A DNA stretch of 64,000 nt from Arthrobacter sp. ok362 (lineage in GTDB: Bacteria; Actinomycetota; Actinomycetes; Actinomycetales; Micrococcaceae). Under the pieces are notes generated by a model that ran no database searches, was not told the DNA's origin, and saw only the letters and a list, made by a program, of their open reading frames with translations. Numbering within the stretch: position 1 is the stretch's first letter; every line of letters starts with the position of its first letter. The stretch covers positions 1-64,000 of the forward strand of contig NZ_FNGC01000007.1 of assembly GCF_900102785.1 (NCBI RefSeq), given 5' to 3'. Positions 16,223-23,568 of this stretch are shown piece after piece. The translations under genes were made by a program, and so were the position numbers.

Positions 16223-17101
16223 ATGTACCGCTTTCTCTTCTCCAGTAAATGGCTGGGGTACTTGTTGCTGGCCGCGATCTTCGCTGCGGGCTGCGTCGGA
16301 CTGGGCCGGTGGCAGATGGACCGTCGCGCCGAAACCCTGGCCGAAATCAACCGGGTGGTCTCCAACTACTCGGCCGACCCCGTGCCGTTCGCCAGTGTCC
16401 GGGACCAATTCAGCCGGCTGAACCCGGAGCGGGAATGGACCCAGGTGGAACTCAAGGGCAGCTACGACGCCGACGGCCAGCGCATCGTCCGCAACCGCCC
16501 GCTCAACGGCCAGCCCGGCTACGAGGTGGTGGTTCCGTTCAAGCTCGAGTCCGGCGAAACCGTGGTGGTTGACCGCGGCTGGCTGCCCATCGGCAACAAC
16601 ACCCCCGGCCGGCCCGACTCAGTGCCAGCGCCGCCCCGGGGTCCGGTGACAGTGGTTGCCCGCCTCAAGCCGGCCGAGCCTGAGCTGCAGCGCGGCGCCC
16701 CTGACGGCCAACTGGCCTCGATCGACCTCGCCGCCTATTCCGCGCAGCTCGGCTATCCGCTGCTCACGGGCGCCTACGGTCAGCTGGCCTCCGAGTCGCC
16801 GGCGGTGCAGGACATGCCGTTCCCGTTCCCCAAGCCTTCCACCGATGAAGGTACCCACCTTTCCTACTCCCTGCAGTGGTTCGCGTTCGGCGTGCTGATG
16901 TTCGTCGGGTTCGGCTACGCGGCCCGGCAGCAGGCCCGCAACGCCGCGATTGACGCGGAGGACGCCGAAGCCGATGCCGCCGGCGGCGTGTTCCTGCACT
17001 CCAGCGGCCCGGCCGTGCGGCGCCGTCCCGCTCCGCGCAAGCGCAAGAACGCGACGGCGGAAGAAGAGGAAGACGCCATCCTCGACGCCCAGGGGTTCTA
17101 A
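16223..17101 (+). CDS. SURF1 family cytochrome oxidase assembly protein
   Basis: The 292-residue protein has an N-terminal membrane segment (about 10-27, WLGYLLLAAIFAAGCVGLG) followed at once by RWQMDRRAE, a periplasmic-side domain with NRPLNGQPGYEVVVPF (about 92-107) and WLPIGNN, and a second membrane segment near 213-230 (YSLQWFAFGVLMFVGFGYA). This is the SHY1/SURF1 pattern, a factor for assembly of cytochrome c oxidase, probably in heme a insertion. The C-terminal tail is basic and charged. It starts one base after the preceding stop. Heme A and O synthase genes lie elsewhere in the window (33.9 and 38.2 kb). Confidence 0.88.
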   Translation: MYRFLFSSKWLGYLLLAAIFAAGCVGLGRWQMDRRAETLAEINRVVSNYSADPVPFASVRDQFSRLNPEREWTQVELKGSYDADGQRIVRNRPLNGQPGYEVVVPFKLESGETVVVDRGWLPIGNNTPGRPDSVPAPPRGPVTVVARLKPAEPELQRGAPDGQLASIDLAAYSAQLGYPLLTGAYGQLASESPAVQDMPFPFPKPSTDEGTHLSYSLQWFAFGVLMFVGFGYAARQQARNAAIDAEDAEADAAGGVFLHSSGPAVRRRPAPRKRKNATAEEEEDAILDAQGF

Positions 17102-17104
17102 GCG

Positions 17105-17584
17105 GTGCGCCCTGATGCCTTTCCCGGACCGGTGGCTAACGTGCAGCGTGCCCTCACCGCCCTGGGTGCCAAAGACACCGTGACAGTGTTCGATTCAAAA
17201 GTCCCGACGGCGGCCGCCGCGGCCGCGGCGCTGGGCTGCGACGTCGCGGCGATCACCAACAGCCTGGTGTTCGATCTTGGGGGCGCTCCGCTGCTGATCC
17301 TGGCCAGCGGCGTGGCCAAGGTGGACGTCCGCAAGGTCGCCGAGCAGCTGGGCACGGGCAAGATCCGCCGCGCCTCCCCCGAGTTCGTCCTGGAACACAC
17401 CGGCCAGGAGGTAGGCGGCGTAGCCCCGGTAGGCCACCCGGAAAAGATCCGGACCCTGTTGGACGAGTCCCTGTCAGTCCACCGCGTGCTCTGGGCAGGG
17501 GCAGGCGATCACAACTCGATGTTCTCCATCAGCTACGAAGACCTGCACAGGATCACGGGCGCGGAAGAAATGCCGGTCCGTTAG
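17105..17584 (+). CDS. YbaK/EbsC-type aminoacyl-tRNA deacylase family protein
   Basis: The 159-residue protein matches the YbaK domain throughout: LGCDVAAITNSLVFDLGGAPLLILASG (around residues 39-65 in two parts), VAPVGHPEKIRTLLDESL and the GDHNSMFSISYEDL end. Family members hydrolyse mischarged Cys- or Ala-tRNA. In characterised YbaK/ProX enzymes a lysine precedes the TLLV strand; the aligned residue here appears to be Asn (TNSLVF), as in a subgroup whose activity is uncertain. It starts with GTG three bases after SURF1 stops and probably ends that operon. Confidence 0.82.
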   Translation: MRPDAFPGPVANVQRALTALGAKDTVTVFDSKVPTAAAAAAALGCDVAAITNSLVFDLGGAPLLILASGVAKVDVRKVAEQLGTGKIRRASPEFVLEHTGQEVGGVAPVGHPEKIRTLLDESLSVHRVLWAGAGDHNSMFSISYEDLHRITGAEEMPVR

Positions 17585-17626
17585 GTCAACTGACCCCCAG
17601 TTGTGGGCCGTTTTGGGCGTTGACCC

Positions 17627-17655
17627 GGGCGCCCTGATGGGCGGCCCCGGCGCCC
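17627..17655. terminator. Weak hairpin between convergent genes
   Basis: GGGCGCC and GGCGCCC, separated by 15 bases, form a 7-bp stem that just reaches the stop codon of the ABC-F gene. It could end both converging transcripts, though no U-tract is present. Confidence 0.3.
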
Positions 17656-19253
17656 TACGCCAGCGTGATCAGGTCCAGGTAGTCTTCGTTCCAGTGGTCC
17701 TCGATGCCGTCGGGCAGCAGGACGACGCGCTCCGGGTTGAGGGCCTCGACGGCGCCCTCATCGTGGCTCACGAGGACGACGGCGCCGGTGTAGTTGCTCA
17801 GGGCCCCGAGGATTTCGGCGCGGCTGGCGGGGTCGAGGTTGTTGGTGGGCTCATCGAGCAGCAGCACGTTCGCACTCGAGGCCACGATGGTGGCCAGCGC
17901 CAGTCGGGTCTTCTCGCCGCCGGAGAGCACACCGGCGGGCTTGTCGACGTCGTCGCCGGAGAACAGGAACGAGCCCAGGATGTTGCGTACTTCCGCGTCG
18001 TTCATGTCCGGGGCGGACGAGCGCATGTTCTGCAGGACGCTGCGGTCCACGTCGAGCGTCTCGTGCTCCTGGGCGTAGTAGCCCACTTTCAGGCCGTGGC
18101 CCGCCACGACTTCGCCGGTGTCCGGCTTGTCGACGCCGGCGAGCATGCGCAGCAGGGTGGTCTTGCCGGCGCCGTTGAGGCCCAGGATGACCACCTTGGA
18201 GCCGCGGTCGATCGCGAGATCGACGTCTGTGAAGATCTCCAGCGAGCCGTAGGACTTGCTGAGGCCATCCGCGGTGAGCGGGGTCTTGCCGCAGGGTGAC
18301 GGATCCGGGAAGCGGAGGGCTGCCACGCGGTCGGTCGCGCGCACGGCTTCAAGGCCGCCCAGCAGACGCTCGGCACGCTTGGCCATGTTCTGCGCGGCGA
18401 CGGCCTTGGTGGCCTTGGCGCGCATCTTGTTGGCCTGGTCGATGAGGACCTGGGCTTTCTTCTCCGCGTTGGCCCGCTCACGCTTGCGGGCACGCTCGTC
18501 CGTTTCGCGCTGGGTGAGGTAACGCTTCCAGTCCATGTTGTAGAAGTCGATCTGGGCGCGGTTGGGATCCAGCAGGAAGACCTTGTTAACAGTCGCTTCC
18601 AGCAGTTCGGTGTCGTGGCTGATCACAATCAGGCCGCCCTGGTGGTTCTTGAGGAACTCACGGAGCCAGGAGATGGAGTCGGCGTCGAGGTGGTTGGTGG
18701 GCTCATCAAGGAGCATGGTTTCGGCATCCGAGTACAGGATGCGGGCGAGCTCCACACGGCGCCGCTGCCCACCGGACAGGGTTTTGAGCGGCTGGTTCAG
18801 CAGCCGGTCCGGCAGGGCGAGGTTCGAGCAGATCGCTGCCGCCTCGGCTTCGGCCGCATAGCCGCCGGCGGCCAGGAACTCGGATTCCAGCCGGTCATAG
18901 CGGTTCATCGCCTTGCGCTGGACCGCGGCGTCCTCGCTGGCCATCTCTTCGTGGGCCAGGCGGAGCTTGCCCACGGCAATGTCCAGGCCGCGGACGGACA
19001 GGATCCGGTCCCGCGCGAGCTGCTCCATGTCCGGGGTGCGCGGATCCTGCGGCAGGTAGCCGATTTCGCCGGTGCGGGTTACCTTGCCCGCGGCGGGCAG
19101 GCCCTCGCCCGCGAGCACCCGGGTCAGCGTCGTCTTGCCTGCACCGTTACGGCCGACCAGACCGATCTTGTCTCCCTTGTCGATCCGGAAGCTCACCTGG
19201 TCCATGAGGAGGCGGGCGCCGGCGCGCAGTTCGAGATCCTGGACGGTAATCAA
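17655..19253 (-). CDS. ABC-F family ATPase (ribosome-associated)
   Basis: The 532-residue protein has two ABC domains and no membrane segment. Domain 1 has GRNGAGKTTL (about 35-44) and LSGGQRRRVELARIL; domain 2 has GLNGAGKTTLLRML (about 355-368) and LSGGEKTRLALATIV. The basic, lysine-rich linker between them (about 245-300) is the P-site tRNA-interaction motif region. ABC-F proteins act on the ribosome as translation factors or antibiotic protection factors. Length and the absence of a long C-terminal extension fit the Uup/EttA-like housekeeping groups rather than a dedicated resistance protein, but this cannot be settled here. Confidence 0.88.
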   Translation of the reverse strand: MITVQDLELRAGARLLMDQVSFRIDKGDKIGLVGRNGAGKTTLTRVLAGEGLPAAGKVTRTGEIGYLPQDPRTPDMEQLARDRILSVRGLDIAVGKLRLAHEEMASEDAAVQRKAMNRYDRLESEFLAAGGYAAEAEAAAICSNLALPDRLLNQPLKTLSGGQRRRVELARILYSDAETMLLDEPTNHLDADSISWLREFLKNHQGGLIVISHDTELLEATVNKVFLLDPNRAQIDFYNMDWKRYLTQRETDERARKRERANAEKKAQVLIDQANKMRAKATKAVAAQNMAKRAERLLGGLEAVRATDRVAALRFPDPSPCGKTPLTADGLSKSYGSLEIFTDVDLAIDRGSKVVILGLNGAGKTTLLRMLAGVDKPDTGEVVAGHGLKVGYYAQEHETLDVDRSVLQNMRSSAPDMNDAEVRNILGSFLFSGDDVDKPAGVLSGGEKTRLALATIVASSANVLLLDEPTNNLDPASRAEILGALSNYTGAVVLVSHDEGAVEALNPERVVLLPDGIEDHWNEDYLDLITLA

Positions 19254-19556
19254 TGCAGCTAAGGCCTTTCACAACAGGGAATGCCGCGGCACAACGGGTG
19301 GAGTCTGGGCGGGGCCGGGGCAGGGCGGTGCGAGAGCACGGCCTCTACAAGTCTACCGGCACCACCCTGTCTCGCTGACATGGGCTGATATGGCGGGAGC
19401 CAGCCGCCGGCGCGATGCCCTGGCTGTCGTCATTGGCGGTGCCCTCCAGCATCCGGGCCGCCGGTTAGTGGGGCGCCTACAAAAAACCCGCCCCGCCGCG
19501 ACCGTACAGTCGATATTACGAGTCCGATGTCCGCAGCAGCACCCGACAGGAACACC
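19254..19556. other. Divergent promoter region of the ABC-F gene and bioY
   Basis: About 300 bases without a convincing gene. The last 90 bases before bioY are AT-richer, with an A-run (AAAAAA near 19480) and TATTAC 7 bases before an alternative ATG at 19527. A partial palindrome CGTA/TACG is too weak to call as a biotin repressor site. Confidence 0.5.
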
Positions 19557-20204
19557 ATGACGCAAACCGAGAATCCCACAAAAGCCAGGGCACCGCGCCG
19601 CCGGAGCCGCTGGAATGCCACCGACCTTGGCCTCATCGCGGTCTTCGCCGCCCTTGTGGCCGGTTCGGCGCTGATCGCCGCCATTCCCGTGGGCGGGCTA
19701 GGCGTGCCCATCACGCTGCAGACCCTTGCCGTCATGCTCACGGGGCTGGCCCTCGGCCCGGCCCGGGCCTTCGCCGCCGTCGGCCTCTACCTGCTCCTGG
19801 GTTTCGCGGGCCTGCCGATCTTCAGCGGCGGCCGCAGCGGGCTGGGCGTCCTCGCCGGCCCCTCCGCCGGCTACATCATCGGCTTCCTGCTGGCCGCCAC
19901 GGCCGTAGGCTGGCTGGCCGTCGTCGTGCTGGCCCGCACCGCCAAACGCACCGGCAAACTGCGCCCCATCCTCCTGTTCGCCGCCGCCATGGTGAGCAGC
20001 ATCATCTTCATCCACGGCCTGGGCATCCTGGGCATGATGGTCAACGCCAAGCTGGACTTCTCCAAAGCCTTTCTCGCCGATCTTGCGTTCTATCCCGGCG
20101 ACATCATCAAGAACGTCCTGGCCGTCAGCATCGCCCTGGCGCTGCACAAGGCCTTCCCGGATCTGCTGCTCCGCCGCGTCCGGACGGCCGACACCCGCCC
20201 GTGA
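19557..20204 (+). CDS. bioY: Biotin transporter BioY (S component)
   Basis: The 215-residue membrane protein has six predicted segments and the BioY hallmarks GVPITLQTLAVMLTGLALG (about 44-62) and GLPIFSGGRSGLGVLAGPSAG (about 82-102 read in two parts). It binds biotin at the outer face and works with the BioM ATPase and BioN transmembrane protein encoded next. The ATG at 19557 has AGGA five bases upstream; an ATG at 19527 is an alternative that would add ten residues. The stop overlaps the bioM start by four bases (GTGA). Confidence 0.92.
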   Translation: MTQTENPTKARAPRRRSRWNATDLGLIAVFAALVAGSALIAAIPVGGLGVPITLQTLAVMLTGLALGPARAFAAVGLYLLLGFAGLPIFSGGRSGLGVLAGPSAGYIIGFLLAATAVGWLAVVVLARTAKRTGKLRPILLFAAAMVSSIIFIHGLGILGMMVNAKLDFSKAFLADLAFYPGDIIKNVLAVSIALALHKAFPDLLLRRVRTADTRP

Positions 20205-21019
20205 GCGGCATCGTGCTGGACCGCGTGACGGTGCGGGTATCGGTTGATGGCCGCCCCGCGCCCAAGACGCTGCTCGAGGAGCTTTCGCTGAACCTCACGG
20301 AACGGCGGATCGGGGTGATCGGGGCCAACGGCTCCGGCAAGTCCACCCTCTTGCGCCTCCTCAACGGGCTCGTGCCGCCCAGTGATGGCACGGTGCGGGT
20401 CGACGGCGCCGATACCGTCCGCGCGGTCCGGGAGGTCCGCCGGCGCGTGGGTTTTGTCTTCACGGATCCGCTCTCCCAGCTCGTCATGCCGACCGGGCGC
20501 GAGGATGTGGAACTGTCCCTGCGCCGCTCCATCCGCAACGCCGCGGCGCGCCGGGCCCACGCGGAGTCAGTCCTGGACCGGTTCGGCCTCCTGCCGCTGG
20601 CGGACCAGAGCATCTACGAGCTCTCCGGCGGCGAACGCCAGCTCCTGGCGCTGGCCGCGGTCCTGGCGGTCGATCCTCAGGTGCTGGTCCTGGACGAGCC
20701 GTCCACACTGCTGGATCTCCGCAACCGCGAACTCCTGCGACGCACGCTCGCCGGGCTCCGCCAGCAGGTGATTCTGTCCACCCACGACCTCGAGCTGGCC
20801 CGGGACATGGACCGCGTCCTGGTAGTGGACGACGGGAAGGTGGTGTTCGACGGCAGAGCGGCGGCCGCCGTCGCGCACTACCGTGACCTGAGCGCTGCGG
20901 GCCTGCCTGCACCTGGTGGCGGGCCGGCCGGTAGCGGGCTCGGCGGGCTCGGTGGCGAGCTGGCCGTGCCGGAGCAGGCCGGCGGGCGGCCTGAGCGGGC
21001 CGGACTGGAGAAGGCGTGA
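20201..21019 (+). CDS. bioM: Energy-coupling factor ATPase of the biotin transporter
   Basis: The 272-residue ATPase has Walker A GANGSGKSTLLRLL (about 44-57), a Q-loop-like FVFTDPLSQLVMPT typical of ECF ATPases, signature LSGGERQLLALAAVL (about 143-157) and Walker B VLVLDEPSTLLD. The C-terminal 45 residues are glycine-, alanine- and proline-rich and probably disordered. It lies between bioY and bioN with 4-base overlaps on both sides, so the three subunits are translationally coupled. Confidence 0.9.
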   Translation: MSGIVLDRVTVRVSVDGRPAPKTLLEELSLNLTERRIGVIGANGSGKSTLLRLLNGLVPPSDGTVRVDGADTVRAVREVRRRVGFVFTDPLSQLVMPTGREDVELSLRRSIRNAAARRAHAESVLDRFGLLPLADQSIYELSGGERQLLALAAVLAVDPQVLVLDEPSTLLDLRNRELLRRTLAGLRQQVILSTHDLELARDMDRVLVVDDGKVVFDGRAAAAVAHYRDLSAAGLPAPGGGPAGSGLGGLGGELAVPEQAGGRPERAGLEKA

Positions 21020-21648
21020 GCAGCCACGGCCTCCTCCTCGCAGCGTACGTGCCGGGCTCGTCCCTGATCCACCGGGCGCCGCTGTGGCTGAAGTTCCTGC
21101 TGGTCGTTGGTTGCGGAATGGCGTCGTTCCTGATCGCCGACTGGGCCGTGTCGGCCGTCGTAATGACACTGCTGTGCGGGCTGTTCCTGCTCAGCGGGGC
21201 AGGCCCGGCCAGGCTGCTTCGCGCAGTGCGCCCTGTCCTACCGGTACTCCTGGCGATCGGCCTCTTCCAGTGGTGGCAGCTGGGCGCGCCCACGGCCGCC
21301 CGGATCGTGCTGAACGTCCTGGTCTGCGTTGTCGCGGCCTCAATCCTGACCGCCACCACCCCGGTGCAGGCGCTGCTCGACGGGGTGGCGTCCCTGGCCC
21401 GGCCGTTCCGGCGCTTCGGTGCGGATCCCGAACGCTTCGCCCTGACCATTGCGATCATGCTCCGCAGCATCCCGTTCGTTGCCGGGGCCTACATGGACGT
21501 GCGCGACTCAGCCCGGGCCCGCGGGCTCGAACGCAACCCGAGGGCTCTTGTGTTGCCCGTCTTCATCAGCACGGTGGCCTTCGCCCGGCAGACCGGCGAA
21601 GCCCTCGCCGCCCGGGGACTGGGTGAGCCGGAGGACCCGGAGGACTAG
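21016..21648 (+). CDS. bioN: Energy-coupling factor transmembrane protein of the biotin transporter
   Basis: The 210-residue membrane protein has about five segments and the CbiQ/EcfT signature region near the C-terminus (AYMDVRDSARARGLERNPR, about 156-174), whose Ala-Arg-Gly motif couples to the ATPase. The GTG start lies in the bioM stop. It is the last gene of the bioYMN operon, and its 3' end runs straight into the repeat array beginning near 21650. Confidence 0.9.
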   Translation: MSSHGLLLAAYVPGSSLIHRAPLWLKFLLVVGCGMASFLIADWAVSAVVMTLLCGLFLLSGAGPARLLRAVRPVLPVLLAIGLFQWWQLGAPTAARIVLNVLVCVVAASILTATTPVQALLDGVASLARPFRRFGADPERFALTIAIMLRSIPFVAGAYMDVRDSARARGLERNPRALVLPVFISTVAFARQTGEALAARGLGEPEDPED

Positions 21649-22311
21649 GCCCTCGGTGCCCGCGGACTGGCTGCCGCGTGGGGTTGGCCAATGGACATGC
21701 CCTCCCGTGGCCGCAGCCGCTGGACATACGGCCCTAATGTCCACTCCCCGCGCCCAAGAATGGACATGTCCTGCTCTGGTTGCCCGCTCCTCGCGCCGAA
21801 GAATGGGCATGTCCCAATCAGGCTGCCCGCTGAGGAGCTGCGCCGCAGGTTCGGAAAATGGGCATGCCCTCCCGTGGCCGCAGCCGCTGGACATACGGCC
21901 CTAATGTCCACTCCCCGCGCCCAAGAATGGACATGTCCTGCTCTGGTTGCCCGCGGACTGGCTGCCGCGTGGGGTTGGTCAGTGGGCATGCCCTCCCGTG
22001 GCAGCACCGAGTGGACATATGGCTGCATGCTTACTCCTAGCGCCCAAAAATGGGCATGTCCCGTCCCCAGCGCCAGGGCAGGGCATGTGCGCACCGGGCA
22101 GATGGACATGCCCTCCCCTGGCAGCACCGAGTGGACATATGGCCGCATGCCCACTCCTCGCGCCCAAGCATGGACATGTCCCTTCGGCATTGCCAGGGCA
22201 GGGCATGTGCGCACCGGGCAGATGGACATGTCCTCCCCTGCCCGCAGCCAGTGGACATGTGGCCCATATGTCCATCGGACGCGGCGAAGAATGGGCATGT
22301 CCCCCCGGGGG
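21649..22311. repeat. Array of about 120-bp repeats rich in self-complementary TGGRCAT/ATGYCCA boxes
   Basis: Five units start near 21691, 21858, 21982, 22102 and 22222 (spacing 167, 124, 120 and 120). Units 1 and 2 share a 95-bp block with one difference; units 3 and 4 are also close to each other. A 30-bp segment (starting GCCCGCGGACTGGCTGCC) recurs at about 21659 and 21952. Each unit opens with TGGRCATGCCC, has a central TGGACAT that in units 1, 2 and 5 faces ATGTCCA 9 bases later, and closes with ATGGRCATGTCC, which contains the palindrome GGACATGTCC. About twenty boxes occur in 620 bases. Because 120 is a multiple of three, several frames on both strands stay open, but the repetitive products match no family. 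The array lies between convergent bioN and the thiolase gene. Confidence 0.85.
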
Positions 22312-23568
22312 CTAGGTGAAGCGCGAGTACCCCAGCAGCGCGGCCGTGCCCATGCCGCCTGCGATGCTGATCATTGCCAGGGCTAGCTGGCCCGGCTGCT
22401 CGGACCTGCGCGCCTGTGCCAGCAGCCGGGTGACCAGCACCGCGCCCGAGGCCCCATAGGCGTGACCAAGAGCCAGTGCCCCGCCGTCGAGGTTGGCCTG
22501 CTCCGGGTCGATGCCCAACTGGTCAAAGCAGGCGAGCGTCTGGGCGGCGAAGGCCTCATTGAATTCCACCAGGCCCAGGTCCGCGGCCGTCAGGCCGTGT
22601 GCCCCTAGGAGCCTTTCGGCTGCTGCGGCCGCGCCGATGCCCAGGAGCTGCGGCGACACCCCGGCGGTGTCGATTCCCAGCACCAGCAACCCGTCCGCGG
22701 CGCCCAGGCGCCGGGCATGTTCCACGGACGTCATGGCCACGGCGGCTGCGCCGTCAGCGTCGAAGCACGAGTTCCCGGCCGTTACCGTTCCGCCGCTGGC
22801 AAAAACGGGCGGGAAACGGGCCATCAGGGCCGGGCCAAGACTCGGCCGGGGACCGTCGTCGGCTTCCGCGACCGCCTCGGAGCCCGCAGCGAGGGGCACG
22901 ATTTCACCGTCGAACCTCCCGGCAGCGGCGGCGGCCAGGGCACGGTGGTGGCTGCGGAGCGCGAAGGCGTCCTGGCGTTCCCGGCTGACGCCGAAGTGGG
23001 CGGCGACGTTCTCGGCCGCCACGCCCATGTCGGGATCGCCGAGGCTGAGAGGGGCGAACTGGGCCCGGCTGTAATAGTCCGGGCTGCCGTCGTCGTTACG
23101 GTGGGCCCGGAGCGGAGCCGTGCTGATGCTCTCCACGCCGCCTGCAAGATACAGGCCGCCGCCGCCCGCCGCGACCAGCCGGGAGGCCAGGACGATCGCG
23201 TCGAGACCGGAGCCGCATTGCCGGTCCACAGTGACGCCGGGGACAGTGACGGGCAGTCCGGCCTCCAGCGCGGCGAGCCGGGCCACGTTCCCCCCGCCGC
23301 CCACAGCGTTGCCGATCACGACGTCGGCCACCGACTCCGGGGCGGGGCCGGCACCGGTGCCGGCGCCGGCGAGCAGGCTGCGGAGCACCGGAGCCAGGAG
23401 TTCGTGGGCGCGCAGCTTCTTCAGGGCCCCGTTGGCCCGGCAGAGCGGCGTCCGGCGCGCAGCGATGATCACCGGCTGCCGGTCCTCCGGCAGCAGCCCG
23501 GGGAACGACGGTCCTTGGAATGGCAGCCCGAGTGGAGACGGCCCTGTGCCCCCGCGCGGCTCAGCCAA
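22312..23568 (-). CDS. Thiolase family protein (acetyl-CoA acetyltransferase-like)
   Basis: The 418-residue protein has the nucleophile cysteine in DRQCGSGLDAI (about 134), the NEAFAAQ motif (about 330) and the histidine of LALGHAYGASG (about 360). The second catalytic cysteine of thiolases, normally in a CIGGGMG motif near the C-terminus, is serine here (MISIAGGMG). It may therefore be a degenerate thiolase or one specialised for condensation or acyl transfer. It overlaps the AMP-ligase gene by 8 bases and converges on bioYMN. In Bacillus subtilis the thiolase yhfS and ligase yhfT lie with the BioY gene yhfU, so a biotin-linked role is plausible. Confidence 0.85.
   Translation of the reverse strand: MAEPRGGTGPSPLGLPFQGPSFPGLLPEDRQPVIIAARRTPLCRANGALKKLRAHELLAPVLRSLLAGAGTGAGPAPESVADVVIGNAVGGGGNVARLAALEAGLPVTVPGVTVDRQCGSGLDAIVLASRLVAAGGGGLYLAGGVESISTAPLRAHRNDDGSPDYYSRAQFAPLSLGDPDMGVAAENVAAHFGVSRERQDAFALRSHHRALAAAAAGRFDGEIVPLAAGSEAVAEADDGPRPSLGPALMARFPPVFASGGTVTAGNSCFDADGAAAVAMTSVEHARRLGAADGLLVLGIDTAGVSPQLLGIGAAAAAERLLGAHGLTAADLGLVEFNEAFAAQTLACFDQLGIDPEQANLDGGALALGHAYGASGAVLVTRLLAQARRSEQPGQLALAMISIAGGMGTAALLGYSRFT

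Noticed and set aside
19480..19526. Biotin repressor (BirA or BioQ) operator before bioY
   Set aside because: Only a weak partial palindrome (CGTA/TACG) is present; not enough to call a site.
21760..21771. Match of GGACATGTCC to the eukaryotic p53 half-site
   Set aside because: A coincidence of a short palindrome; no such factor exists in bacteria.
21645..22298. Open reading frames of 120-230 codons on both strands inside the repeat array
   Set aside because: Openness follows from a repeat length divisible by three and high GC. The products are unlike any protein family, several frames compete equally, and no ribosome site precedes them.
21691..22303. CRISPR-like array
   Set aside because: Units are about 120 bp, degenerate, and lack short identical repeats separated by unique spacers; no cas gene is present.
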